Source: Bacteroides thetaiotaomicron VPI-5482 | Lineage (GTDB): Bacteria; Bacteroidota; Bacteroidia; Bacteroidales; Bacteroidaceae | Length of the DNA: 64,000 nucleotides | Assembly (NCBI RefSeq): GCF_000011065.1 | Contig: NC_004663.1 | Coordinates: 2,294,001-2,358,000 of the forward strand | Reading direction: 5' to 3' | Part shown: positions 35,929 through 49,058 of the stretch, piece by piece | Layout: each line of letters begins with the position of its first letter | How positions within the stretch are numbered: position 1 is the first letter of the stretch | The notes under the pieces: model-generated | Database searches by the model: none | Told to the model about the DNA's origin: nothing | Seen by the model: only the letters and a program-made list of their open reading frames with translations | Translations under genes and position numbers: made by a program

Positions 35929-36990
35929 TTAAGCCTTCTTGATATAGTCAACAATCCACTGTCCTACTTCCTTTGTACCGTATTTGGCACCATCGGCCAC
36001 TTGAATTTCAGGTGTACGTACGTTTTCATCCAGTGATGCATCAACCGCCTTACGAATCAGCGCACCTTCTTCCTTGCAGTCGAAGTATTCAAATAACATA
36101 GCTACAGACAGAATCTGTGCCAACGGGTTCGCAATATTCAAGCCCTTCGCCTGTGGCCATGAACCATGAATCGGTTCGAATACTGGAGTACTTTCACCGG
36201 TAGAAGCTGAAGGAAGCAATCCCATAGAGCCGCTGATAACAGAACCTTCGTCAGTCAGAATATCCCCGAATGTATTTTCAGTCACCATCACGTCAAAGAA
36301 AGCTGGTTCTTGGATCATCTTCATGGCAGCATTATCCACAAACATATAGTCAGTTGTCACCTCCGGATAATTGGGAGCCATTTCCTGTGCAATCTGACGC
36401 CACAGACGGGAAGAAGCCAGAACATTTGCCTTGTCTACCACAGTCAGGTGCTTTCTGCGTTTCATTGCATATTCAAAAGCAACTTTCAGGATACGTTCAA
36501 TTTCCGGACGAGTGTAGTAGTTTGTATCGTATGCTTTATCATTATCCTGATATTTCTCACCGAAGTACATACCGCCGGTCAGCTCACGGATGCAGATGAA
36601 ATCCGCATTCTCAACCAGTTCCGCACGCAACGGAGATTTATGGATCAGGCATTTGAATGTCTGTACCGGACGAATATTAGCAAACAATCCCAATTTCTTA
36701 CGCATTGCCAGCAATCCCTGCTCCGGACGAACTTTCGCAGTAGGGTCATTATCAAACTTCGGATCACCTACGGCCGAAAACAAAACAGCATCTGCATTCT
36801 TGCAAACCTCATATGTTTCTTCCGGGAACGGATCACCTACTTTATCAATCGCATCTGCACCGCAGATTGCATATTCGTAACTTACTTTGTGGCCAAACTT
36901 CTCGCAAACGGCACTCATTACATCTACACCTTGTACCGAAATCTCCGGTCCGATACCGTCGCCTGCTAATACAGCAATTTTAAAATCCAT
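35929..36990 (-). CDS. leuB: 3-isopropylmalate dehydrogenase
   Basis: LeuB oxidises and decarboxylates 3-isopropylmalate to the leucine precursor using NAD. The 353-residue product starts [20 protein letters not shown], and the frame open to 37023 adds a poorly conserved lead. Key segments are [30 protein letters not shown] and the metal-binding [14 protein letters not shown]. It is the last gene of the leu operon, 90 bases after the second synthase. Confidence 0.97.
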
Positions 36991-37080
36991 GTTACTTTTC
37001 TTTTTATCTTTTATACTACTCAAAGTTAATTAATCTCTGTCATATCGGAAGCATCAAATGCATGTTAATATAAAATCAAC

Positions 37081-38610
37081 TTATTCTTCAAGTAGATTCA
37101 ACATCTTCATTGTTGCTTTGATGGCAGCCTCCGTCTGGTCGGCATCAAGTCCACGGGTACGGAACACCTGTTCGTCATAGTTCCAGGTAATTACTGTCTG
37201 CACAAATGCATCCGTACGCCCACCCGGTGGGATAGATACCGCATAATTCGTCAACATGGGGAATTTACGTCCTAACGTCACTTTATAAATTTTGCGCAAC
37301 GCACGTACGAAAGCATCATACTGACCATCGCCACTTGAACTTTCTTCGTATTCCTTTCCGTTTATTTCGATCTTTAAAGTCGCCATCGGTTTCAGACCGT
37401 GAGCCAGATTTACAAAATAACTCTTCAGCTTGACCTTCTCGCCTATCGCCCCGTGTTTCAATACATCCGATACAATATACGGCAAATCCTCCTGAGTCAC
37501 CAATTCTTTCTTGTCCCCCAGTTCAATGATTCGCTCCGTTACCTTGCGCATGGCATCTTCATCGAGTTCCAGTCCCAGATCTTCGAGATTCTTACGGATA
37601 TTTGCCTTTCCACTTGTTTTTCCTAAAGCATACTCACGCTTACGTCCGAAACGTTCGGGAAGTAAATCATTACAATACAAATTATTCTTATTATCGCCGT
37701 CGGCGTGAACGCCTGCAACTTGTGTAAAGACATTCTCTCCCACAATCGGTTTATTGGCAGGAATCACAATACCGGAATAGGACTCTACCACCCGACTGAC
37801 ATCATTCAGGCGGCTTTCGTCAATATTGGTCATTGCATTGAAATGATCTTTCAGAATAGCCTGCACACTGGAAAGGGGTGCATTACCGGCCCGTTCGCCA
37901 AGTCCGTTAATCGTAGTATGCAGTCCTCTGACACCGCTCAACACGGCAGCCAGCACATTACTTACCGCCAGATCATAATCATTATGCGCGTGAAAATCAA
38001 AATGGGTATTCGGATAACGCTTCTTCATCTTCCGCATATATTCTATCACCTGCAGCGGGTTCAGGATTCCCAATGTATCGGGCAACATATAACGTCTGAT
38101 GCTTGTCTGCTTCAAGCCATCCATCAACTGAAACACATATTCGGGAGAATCTTTCATTCCGTTACTCCAGTCTTCCAGATATACATTCACTCCGATATCC
38201 TGTTCATCTGCGTAATGTACTACGTTGATAATATCTGCGATATGTTCTTCGGGAGTCTTTTTCAATTGTTGGGTGCAATGTTTCAATGACCCCTTACAAA
38301 GAAGATTGATGACACGGCACCCGGTACGTTGTATCCAGTCCACCGAAGTATGACCGTCCACAAATCCCAACACTTCCACTTTCTGAAGCAGATTGCGGCG
38401 GGCTGCCCAATCACAAATCATCTTCACGGCTTCAAACTCACCTTCCGATACACGTGCTGAAGCAACCTCTACCCGGTCTACCTTCAAATCCTCCAATAGT
38501 AAACGGGCAATCATTAGTTTCTCATGGGGCACAAAAGATACTCCGCTGGTTTGTTCACCGTCACGGAGCGTTGTGTCCATGATCTCTATTTTGACGCCTT
38601 GTTTTCCCAT
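37081..38610 (-). CDS. Second isopropylmalate/citramalate synthase
   Basis: This 509-residue enzyme belongs to the LeuA/CimA family, which joins acetyl-CoA with a 2-oxo acid. It has the N-terminal metal site IEIMDTTLRDGEQTSGVSF, DFHAHNDYDLAVSN with the two metal-binding His, GLGERAGNAPL, and a C-terminal LeuA regulatory domain (residues 390-505). It is clearly divergent from the leuA at the head of the operon, for example with VPHEKLMIARLLLEDLKVDRVE in place of the usual start. A citramalate synthase feeding 2-oxobutyrate for isoleucine is a reasonable inference. It overlaps leuD by 25 bases. Confidence 0.82.
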   Translation of the reverse strand: MGKQGVKIEIMDTTLRDGEQTSGVSFVPHEKLMIARLLLEDLKVDRVEVASARVSEGEFEAVKMICDWAARRNLLQKVEVLGFVDGHTSVDWIQRTGCRVINLLCKGSLKHCTQQLKKTPEEHIADIINVVHYADEQDIGVNVYLEDWSNGMKDSPEYVFQLMDGLKQTSIRRYMLPDTLGILNPLQVIEYMRKMKKRYPNTHFDFHAHNDYDLAVSNVLAAVLSGVRGLHTTINGLGERAGNAPLSSVQAILKDHFNAMTNIDESRLNDVSRVVESYSGIVIPANKPIVGENVFTQVAGVHADGDNKNNLYCNDLLPERFGRKREYALGKTSGKANIRKNLEDLGLELDEDAMRKVTERIIELGDKKELVTQEDLPYIVSDVLKHGAIGEKVKLKSYFVNLAHGLKPMATLKIEINGKEYEESSSGDGQYDAFVRALRKIYKVTLGRKFPMLTNYAVSIPPGGRTDAFVQTVITWNYDEQVFRTRGLDADQTEAAIKATMKMLNLLEE

Positions 38611-39188
38611 TCTTCTATTTTATTTTTATTGCTTAGCAAGAAGTCTATGTCATCCAGTCCGTTCATCAGACAAAGTTTCTTATAAGCGTTGATTTCAAAA
38701 TGTTCACTCTTACCCGTTGCTTTATTAGTGATGGTCTGTTCGGGAAGGTTCACTTCCACTTCCATCTTCGGATCAGCAAAGATCGAGTCGAAGAGTTCCT
38801 GCAAAAATCCTTCAGTAACAACTACCGGAAGTACGAAGTTGTTCAACTCATTATTTTTGTGAATATCGGCAAAGAAGCTCGATACTACCACACGGAAACC
38901 ATATCCGGCAATCGCCCAGGCTGCGTGTTCGCGGCTGGAACCCGAACCAAAGTTCTTTCCTGCCACCAATATCTGTCCGCTATACGTAGGATCGTTCAGC
39001 ACGAAATCCTTATTCAGCGAACCGTCGGCATTATAACGCCAGTCACGAAACAGGTTATCACCGAAAAACTTCTCTTCACGAGTCGTTGCTTTCAGAAAAC
39101 GTGCCGGAATAATCTGGTCAGTATCTACATTCTCTAAAGGAAGGGGTACACAAGTACTTGTTATTATATTAAATTTTGTCTTAGCCAT
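38586..39188 (-). CDS. leuD: 3-isopropylmalate dehydratase small subunit
   Basis: LeuD forms the isomerase with LeuC. The 200-residue product has VPLPLENVDTDQIIPARFL and the conserved GKNFGSGSSREHAAWAI, the swivel-domain signature. It lies 42 bases after leuC and its 3' end overlaps the start of the second synthase by 25 bases. Confidence 0.97.
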   Translation of the reverse strand: MAKTKFNIITSTCVPLPLENVDTDQIIPARFLKATTREEKFFGDNLFRDWRYNADGSLNKDFVLNDPTYSGQILVAGKNFGSGSSREHAAWAIAGYGFRVVVSSFFADIHKNNELNNFVLPVVVTEGFLQELFDSIFADPKMEVEVNLPEQTITNKATGKSEHFEINAYKKLCLMNGLDDIDFLLSNKNKIEEWENKASK

Positions 39189-39230
39189 CTTTCTGTTTAC
39201 AATTTAAATATTTACAAATTACGATTGAAA

Positions 39231-40625
39231 TTACATCAGCTCACGCGGGTCGGTAATCACTCCTGTCACCGCAGCGGCAGCAGCAACCAACGGGCTGGCC
39301 AGTAAAGTACGGGCTCCCGGTCCCTGACGACCTTCAAAGTTACGGTTACTGGTTGATACTGAATATTTTCCTGCAGGAATCTTGTCATCATTCATCGCAA
39401 GGCATGCTGAACATCCCGGCTGACGGATTGCAAATCCCGCTTCAGTCAATATCTTGTCAATTCCTTCCTTACGAATCTGTGCATCAACCATCCATGATCC
39501 CGGAACCAGCCATGCGATTACATTATCCGCTTTCCTGCGTCCCTTCACTAGAGAAGCGAATGCGCGGAAGTCCTCAATACGGCCATTAGTACAAGCACCC
39601 AGAAATACGTAATCAATCTTTTTACCCAGTAACGATTCACCCGGCTGGAATCCCATATATTCCATCGATTTTTTGAAAGAAACCTGTGCAGCCTCTCCCA
39701 TTCCTTCCGTAGTAGGAATGTTTTGCGTAATTCCCATTCCCATGCCCGGATTGGTTCCGTACGTAATCATCGGCTCGATATCCGCTGCATCAAAACGGAC
39801 CTCCTGATCGAATACGGCGTCATCATCGCTCTTCAGCGTTTTCCAGTATTCCATAGCCTGATCCCATGCTTCCCCCTGCGGAGCATTCTCACGTCCTTTG
39901 ATATATTCGAAAGTCACTTCATCCGGAGCAACCATACCACCACGTGCTCCCATTTCAATGGACAGATTACAAAGAGTAAGACGTCCTTCCATAGTCAGAT
40001 TGCGGATGGCCGAACCTGCATATTCCACGAAGTAACCGGTAGCTCCGCTGGTAGTCATCTTAGACATCATGTACAGAGCGACATCTTTCGCAGTCACTCC
40101 TTTACCCAGTTCGCCATCTACGGTAATTCGCATTGTTTTCGGTCTTGACTGAAGGATACATTGTGAAGCCAGTACCATTTCCACTTCACTGGTACCGATG
40201 CCGAAAGCGATAGCTCCCATTGCACCGTGAGTAGAAGTATGCGAGTCACCGCAAACAATCGTCATGCCCGGCAGTGTCAGTGCACGTTCCGGACCTACCA
40301 CATGGATAATTCCGTTTTTAGGATGCATCATACCGAAATGTGTCAGACCGAAATCTTTCGCATTTTTCGTCAGTGTATCCACCTGAGTCTTGGAGATCGG
40401 GTCTTCAATCGGTTTATCCTGATCATGTGTCGGAGTATTGTGATCGGGCATACAGAATACCTTTTCCGGACGCAATACCTTGATGCCACGCTCGCGCAAT
40501 CCGGCAAAAGCCTGCGGACTGGTCACTTCATGACAATATAAACGATCAATATAAAGTTGTGTCGGCCCATCTTCCACCGTAGTCACCACGTGGGCATCCC
40601 ATATTTTATCAAATAATGTATTCAT
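39231..40625 (-). CDS. leuC: 3-isopropylmalate dehydratase large subunit
   Basis: LeuC is the aconitase-type 4Fe-4S subunit of isopropylmalate isomerase. The 464-residue product has MNTLFDKIWDAHVV, GDSHTSTHGAMGAIAFGIG, and the cluster ligands in FLGACTNGR and GCSACLAMN. Lengths and motifs are normal. It sits between leuA (gap 77 bases) and leuD. Confidence 0.97.
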   Translation of the reverse strand: MNTLFDKIWDAHVVTTVEDGPTQLYIDRLYCHEVTSPQAFAGLRERGIKVLRPEKVFCMPDHNTPTHDQDKPIEDPISKTQVDTLTKNAKDFGLTHFGMMHPKNGIIHVVGPERALTLPGMTIVCGDSHTSTHGAMGAIAFGIGTSEVEMVLASQCILQSRPKTMRITVDGELGKGVTAKDVALYMMSKMTTSGATGYFVEYAGSAIRNLTMEGRLTLCNLSIEMGARGGMVAPDEVTFEYIKGRENAPQGEAWDQAMEYWKTLKSDDDAVFDQEVRFDAADIEPMITYGTNPGMGMGITQNIPTTEGMGEAAQVSFKKSMEYMGFQPGESLLGKKIDYVFLGACTNGRIEDFRAFASLVKGRRKADNVIAWLVPGSWMVDAQIRKEGIDKILTEAGFAIRQPGCSACLAMNDDKIPAGKYSVSTSNRNFEGRQGPGARTLLASPLVAAAAAVTGVITDPRELM

Positions 40626-40702
40626 CTGTTATATCTATTTTTACTATGTATGATTTATAATTAATGCAGGGTACGTATTTCAATACCACTTTCGCTGTTC
40701 CT

Positions 40703-42199
40703 TTATGCCTTGAATTTATTAATACAGTCAATATAAGCTTCTACCGATGCGGCTATAATATCCGTATTTGCTCCGAAGCCATAATAAATCTGATTATCAT
40801 ATTCCACCTGCATATGAACCTTACCTACATCATCACTTCCCTTGCTAATAGCCTGAATAGTGAATTCTTTCAATGTCATGTGACGATCTACGATCTTTTT
40901 CAGAGCCTTGATGGCAGCATCCACCGGACCATTACCACTCGCACAAGCTTCAAACTTCTCACCGGAAATATTCAGTCCCAGACTAGCAACCGAACGTACA
41001 CCGACACCACTTGTCACTTGCAAATACTCCAACTTAATACGATGATTCTGGCTGCGGTCTGCTCCTGCCAATACCAATACATCATCATCATTGATATCTT
41101 TTTTCTTATCGGCCAGTTTCAGAAACTCCTCATATACCTTATCCAGTTTTTCCTGATCCAGGTTAACTCCCAACAACGACAGGCGATTCTTCAATGCCGC
41201 ACGTCCGCTACGGGCAGTCAGTACGATAGAGTTATCATCGATGCCTACATCATGCGGATCGATAATCTCGTAAGTTTCTACATTCTTCAACACACCATCC
41301 TGATGGATACCCGATGAATGGGCAAAAGCATTGCGACCTACGATTGCTTTATTCGGCTGGACAGGCATATTCATCAAACTGGATACCATACGGCTGGTCG
41401 GATAAATCTTCTGTGTATTGATATTGGTCTGAATATCGATCTCATGATGACTCTTGATAATCATTGCGATTTCTTCGAGAGCGGTATTTCCAGCACGTTC
41501 GCCGATACCGTTAATGGTCACCTCTACCTGACGGGCTCCATTCAGAACACCAGCAATCGTATTTGCTGTTGCCATTCCCAAATCGTTATGACAGTGAGTA
41601 GAAAGAATCGCGTTATCAATGCCGTCTACATGATCAATCAAATATTTAATCTTTGCACCATATTCGGAAGGCAGACAGTAACCCGTTGTATCCGGTATAT
41701 TCACCACTGTGGCTCCCGCTTTGATAACCGCTTCTACCACACGTGCCAGATATTCATTGTCGGTACGTCCTGCATCCTCTGCATAAAATTCCACATCATC
41801 CACAAAACGACGTGCATACTTCACTGCTGCTACCGCGCGTTCGATAATCTCTTCCCGATTGGAGTTGAATTTATATTTAATATGAGAATCAGAAGTACCG
41901 ATACCTGTATGGATACGTTTATGCTTGGCGAATTTCAAAGCGTCTACCGCTACATCAATATCCTTCTGAACAGCACGGGTCAAAGCACAAATAGTGGGCC
42001 AAGTCACCGCTTTAGAAATTTCAATCACAGAATTAAAATCTCCCGGGCTGGAGATGGGGAAGCCGGCTTCAATTACATCGACCCCCAAAGCTTCGAGTGC
42101 CTTCGCTACCTGAATCTTCTCCACTGTGTTCAACTGGCATCCCGGAACCTGTTCACCATCCCGAAGGGTGGTATCAAAAATAAATAACCTATTGTCCAT
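40703..42199 (-). CDS. leuA: 2-isopropylmalate synthase
   Basis: LeuA condenses acetyl-CoA and 2-oxoisovalerate in the committed step to leucine. The 498-residue product has FIFDTTLRDGEQVPGCQL, STHCHNDLGMATANT with metal-binding His residues, INGIGERAGNTALEE, and a C-terminal regulatory domain that binds leucine (from about residue 390). It is the first structural gene of the leu operon. It is preceded by a leader peptide gene and a terminator at 42229-42263, 30 bases before its ATG. Confidence 0.97.
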   Translation of the reverse strand: MDNRLFIFDTTLRDGEQVPGCQLNTVEKIQVAKALEALGVDVIEAGFPISSPGDFNSVIEISKAVTWPTICALTRAVQKDIDVAVDALKFAKHKRIHTGIGTSDSHIKYKFNSNREEIIERAVAAVKYARRFVDDVEFYAEDAGRTDNEYLARVVEAVIKAGATVVNIPDTTGYCLPSEYGAKIKYLIDHVDGIDNAILSTHCHNDLGMATANTIAGVLNGARQVEVTINGIGERAGNTALEEIAMIIKSHHEIDIQTNINTQKIYPTSRMVSSLMNMPVQPNKAIVGRNAFAHSSGIHQDGVLKNVETYEIIDPHDVGIDDNSIVLTARSGRAALKNRLSLLGVNLDQEKLDKVYEEFLKLADKKKDINDDDVLVLAGADRSQNHRIKLEYLQVTSGVGVRSVASLGLNISGEKFEACASGNGPVDAAIKALKKIVDRHMTLKEFTIQAISKGSDDVGKVHMQVEYDNQIYYGFGANTDIIAASVEAYIDCINKFKA

Positions 42200-42228
42200 C
42201 TTCTATCATTTTATGTTATTATTGGCTC

Positions 42229-42263
42229 AAAAAAAAACCTTTCACACTTGGAAGTGAGAAAGG
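42229..42263 (-). terminator. leu attenuator terminator
   Basis: On the minus strand CCTTTCTCACTT pairs with AAGTGTGAAAGG with one mismatch (42238-42263), followed by nine T residues (42229-42237). It lies between the leader peptide and leuA. Its 5' arm (42250-42258) can instead pair with 42302-42310, giving an antiterminator. Confidence 0.9.
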
Positions 42264-42310
42264 CTTTCGTATATTTTCAGTATACACATTTACGCGCAGC
42301 ACTCACTTCC
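42250..42310 (-). promoter_or_regulatory. leu antiterminator pairing
   Basis: GGAAGTGAG (42302-42310, minus strand, inside leader codons 22-24) is perfectly complementary to CTCACTTCC (42250-42258), which is also the 5' arm of the terminator. The two structures are mutually exclusive, as in classical attenuation. Confidence 0.82.
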
Positions 42311-42373
42311 ACTAACCTTTGATAGTAGAATAATAATACCGCATAGTAGAATATGTATAAACATCTGATTCAT
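42290..42373 (-). CDS. leu operon leader peptide, 27 residues
   Basis: A short frame from ATG at 42373 to TAA at 42290 begins MNQMFIHILLCGIIILLSKV and ends SGSECCA. Ten of the 27 residues are Ile, Leu or Val (five Ile, four Leu, one Val), with IIILL in the middle. All four Leu codons are CTA. The codon run lies just ahead of the antiterminator arm. A ribosome stalled at Ile or Leu would leave that arm free, while one that reaches the stop would cover it and let the terminator form. It starts about 22 bases after the predicted transcription start. This is the expected design of a branched-chain amino acid leader. Confidence 0.85.
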   Translation of the reverse strand: MNQMFIHILLCGIIILLSKVSGSECCA

Positions 42374-42401
42374 TTTTTGTCTCTTTTATAGTTTGACGGT
42401 G

Positions 42402-42432
42402 CAAAGGTATGGATTATTTCTGTACTACCAAA
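42402..42432 (-). promoter_or_regulatory. Promoter of the leu operon
   Basis: On the minus strand TTTG (42429-42432), 19 bases, then TACCTTTG (42402-42409): a full match to the Bacteroides consensus. Transcription should start near 42395, giving a leader of about 195 bases before leuA. Confidence 0.88.
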
Positions 42433-42533
42433 TAATACGTTACTTTTTTATCGAAAATAATTTCATTTCATAAGTTAAAGTCGGTTATTAGCAGAAAAGT
42501 ATTACTAATAAAGCTCCGTATTTCATCAAACAG

Positions 42534-42568
42534 AAAAAGGGGGCATAGTGCGGACACACTATACCCCC
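42534..42568 (-). terminator. Terminator of the cysteine-rich lipoprotein gene
   Basis: GGGGGCATAGTG (42539-42550) pairs with CACTATACCCCC (42557-42568) with one mismatch. The minus strand continues with TTTTTCTG. The right side is also T-rich, so it may work in both directions. Confidence 0.88.
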
Positions 42569-42596
42569 TTTTAATTTATCGTTCTAAATCAATAGA

Positions 42597-42839
42597 TTAC
42601 TTTTTATCACAGCATTCCTTCTTTTCTGTGCAATCAGCTTTCTTATCGCAAGCAGTAGCACAAGAGTCTTTCGCCTGGCAGCAAGAGTCAGTTGCTTCAA
42701 CAGCAACAGCTTCTACAGTTTCAACTGTTGCTTCTTCACCTTCAGAAGCGGCAGCGTTATTAGCTTTGTTACCAGAACAAGAGATCACAGCGAAAGAAAA
42801 TGTTACTGCTACAGCAGCCAAAAAAAGTTTTGTTTTCAT
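42597..42839 (-). CDS. Small cysteine-rich lipoprotein
   Basis: This 80-residue protein has a lipoprotein signal (MKTKLFLAAVAVTFSFAVIS, lipidated Cys21). A low-complexity Ala/Glu/Val middle follows, then a Cys-rich tail with repeated short motifs (SCCQAKDSCATACDKKADC, KKECCDKK), eight Cys in about 30 residues. The pattern suggests metal binding or disulfide cross-linking in the envelope; I know of no assigned function. It has its own promoter (42885-42916) and terminator and lies directly downstream of the rRNA operon. Confidence 0.82.
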   Translation of the reverse strand: MKTKLFLAAVAVTFSFAVISCSGNKANNAAASEGEEATVETVEAVAVEATDSCCQAKDSCATACDKKADCTEKKECCDKK

Positions 42840-42884
42840 ACCTTTTAATTTGCTTTAAACGTTTAATAAAATAATTGTCGTCGG

Positions 42885-42916
42885 CAAATATAGCTATTTT
42901 TTCCTAAACTGCCAAA
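42885..42916 (-). promoter_or_regulatory. Promoter of the cysteine-rich lipoprotein gene
   Basis: On the minus strand TTTG (42913-42916), 20 bases, TATATTTG (42885-42892). The -33 box lies in the T-rich tail of the rRNA operon terminator. Confidence 0.78.
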
Positions 42917-42953
42917 ACAAGAAATCCCCGCCAGTCAATAAAGACTGGCGGGG
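42911..42953 (-). terminator. rRNA operon terminator
   Basis: CCCCGCCAGTC (42926-42936) pairs perfectly with GACTGGCGGGG (42943-42953) around AATAAA. On the minus strand ATTTCTTGTTTTGG follows. It lies 13 bases after 5S rRNA. Confidence 0.92.
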
Positions 42954-42965
42954 CTTCTCTAAAAA

Positions 42966-43073
<108 letters not shown>

Positions 43074-43082
43074 ATTTCTTCA

Positions 43083-43213
43083 ATTGACAATGGACAATTG
43101 ACAAATGACAATTATCGCAGCTGTCATGATAAGTTATGACATGATAAAAAGTAAAATTCAAGTATCTGTTAATCTAATTGTCAATTGTCAATTGTCATTT
43201 GTCAATTGTCAAT
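43083..43213. repeat. Long inverted repeat in the 23S-5S spacer
   Basis: ATTGACAATGGACAATTGAC words (43083-43118) face an inverted, longer run of GTCAATTGTCAATTGTC words (43177-43213) around about 58 unique bases. The words are 7-10 bases long and partly self-complementary. The region is transcribed within the rRNA precursor and should fold into a long stem. Confidence 0.75.
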
Positions 43214-43244
43214 TAAAAAAGCTAAACGTATATATCGCGATCCG

Positions 43245-46133
<2,889 letters not shown>

Positions 46134-46293
46134 AAACTTACTTTTAAGTATCAGGTATTAAGTATCAGGTATTAACCCAAAGTACTTAATAGTGTTGTAC
46201 TTAAAACGTACGGTTCGATATATACTTTTAGCTCTTTACTAAATTTTACTTTTTGTACATCATGTCAAAGATCGTTTCTCTTTTCAGAGACTG

Positions 46294-46367
46294 TGGAGAA
46301 TAACGGATTCGAACCGTTGACCCTCTGCGTGCAAGGCAGATGCTCTAGCCAGCTGAGCTAATCCCCC
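46294..46367 (-). tRNA. tRNA-Ala (anticodon TGC)
   Basis: A 74-base cloverleaf on the minus strand starts GGGGGATTAGCTCAGCTGG, has the anticodon loop CTTGCACG and the T arm GGTTCGAATCC, and ends in discriminator A. The CCA is not encoded. It lies in the 16S-23S spacer. Confidence 0.97.
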
Positions 46368-46421
46368 AAGAGTAATTGAACATTGCAATAATGAATTGAC
46401 AACGACAATTTTTGTTCGGAG

Positions 46422-46495
46422 TAGTCCCAGGCAGAGTTGAACTGCCGACCTCTACATTATCAGTGTAGCGCTCTAACCAACTGAGCTATAGGACT
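46422..46495 (-). tRNA. tRNA-Ile (anticodon GAT)
   Basis: A 74-base cloverleaf on the minus strand starts AGTCCTATAGCTCAGTTGG, has anticodon loop CTGATAA and T arm AGTTCAACTCT, and ends in discriminator A. CCA is not encoded. It precedes tRNA-Ala in the operon. Confidence 0.97.
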
Positions 46496-46654
46496 AGTTC
46501 AACCTTGTCTACCTGATGTTAGACTCGGCTTCTTTCTTTTCTCTTGTTTATCTCTATCTATACTTCTATAGATGGTTGATCTATATGTTATAAATAAACA
46601 AGTACCAGTAGTACAATAATAGAACCTATGAAATCGTTGTTACGACATCGCTCC

Positions 46655-48184
<1,530 letters not shown>

Positions 48185-48386
48185 GTAAAAGTATTGTTAG
48201 TCAGCATAAAGCTGATTTTTGCTCTGTTCAGGATGCCGTACAATTTATTGACTTCATTAATACCTTATGACTCATACATATTACTACATATAAGACAAGT
48301 ATTGACGGTTCTATTTTTTTCTTGTACTACTTGTATTGTTTATCAATATTTCAAAGAACATCTTGCTTTCGTTTTAAAAGCGGGTG

Positions 48387-48418
48387 CAAAGGTAAGAGGT
48401 TTTATTTTAACTACCAAA
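48387..48418 (-). promoter_or_regulatory. rRNA operon promoter, proximal
   Basis: Minus strand: TTTG (48415-48418), 20 bases, TACCTTTG (48387-48394). It lies about 200 bases before 16S. Confidence 0.82.
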
Positions 48419-48535
48419 TATTTTCGGAAGTTTTTTTTTCGTTTTTCTTTTTCTATCGTTTTTCAGGCTCTCTTAGCGAAAGGGAAAGAAGGTAAAGAAG
48501 AAAAGCGTAACACCTTTTCTTTGCGAATCGGACTG

Positions 48536-48568
48536 CAAAGATAAGAACTTTTAGCTTTATCTTCCAAA
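48536..48568 (-). promoter_or_regulatory. rRNA operon promoter, middle
   Basis: Minus strand: TTTG (48565-48568), 21 bases, TATCTTTG (48536-48543), followed by CAGTCCG. A run of T/A (GAAGTTTTTTT on the plus strand) flanks it as at the proximal copy. Confidence 0.8.
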
Positions 48569-48663
48569 CTTTATCGGAAGTTTTTTTGTTCTTATGGTTA
48601 AGCAGACACTTGCTTTTACACTAAGTCAATTTATCAAGGCTTTCTTCTCTTGGAAAGCGGGTG

Positions 48664-48695
48664 CAAAAGTAGCCCCTTTTCAAATATACTCCAAA
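48664..48695 (-). promoter_or_regulatory. rRNA operon promoter, distal
   Basis: Minus strand: TTTG (48692-48695), 20 bases, TACTTTTG (48664-48671), followed by CACCCGC, the same discriminator as the proximal copy. Confidence 0.8.
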
Positions 48696-48995
48696 CTTAA
48701 ATCACTCTTTTTTTGAATTATTTTTGAAAAGACTCGCTAAAGTGTTGAATCATAAGGATGTTATAGAACATATTTTTCTCGGATACAGGAGGAATAGAGG
48801 AAAGGCATGCACATTATTATATTCACACGCGCGTTAGGTGAGTGAGCGCGGGCGTATACATCAGGGAAATGAAGAGGAAATATCAGATTCATGAAATAGT
48901 CTGTTATATAAAACACAGGATAGATACAGTAGAGGGGAGCTCTGGAAGTTGAAAGTAGCTGTCATGAGTAGTCACACAGCTTGTTGCATGTCTTA

Positions 48996-49021
48996 AAACA
49001 AAATAGGGCTTCGTTCGCCCT
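48996..49021 (-). terminator. Terminator of the methyltransferase operon
   Basis: AGGGC (49005-49009) pairs with GCCCT (49017-49021) around a 7-base loop. On the minus strand ATTTTGTTTT follows. Confidence 0.7.
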
Positions 49022-49058
49022 CTGGACATATGAAACCCCAATTCTTTATAAGATACAA

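Larger units (their letters stand above)
48185..49003. other. Intergenic region with rRNA promoters; remainder featureless
   Basis: Three tandem promoters lie at 48387-48695. From 48720 to 48995 I see no coding frame, RNA gene or repeat. The only odd item is a short G+C-rich patch near 48830-48860. Confidence 0.65.

Noticed and set aside
41318..42187. 289-codon frame antisense to leuA
   Set aside because: It mirrors the leuA codons, with no recognisable domain.
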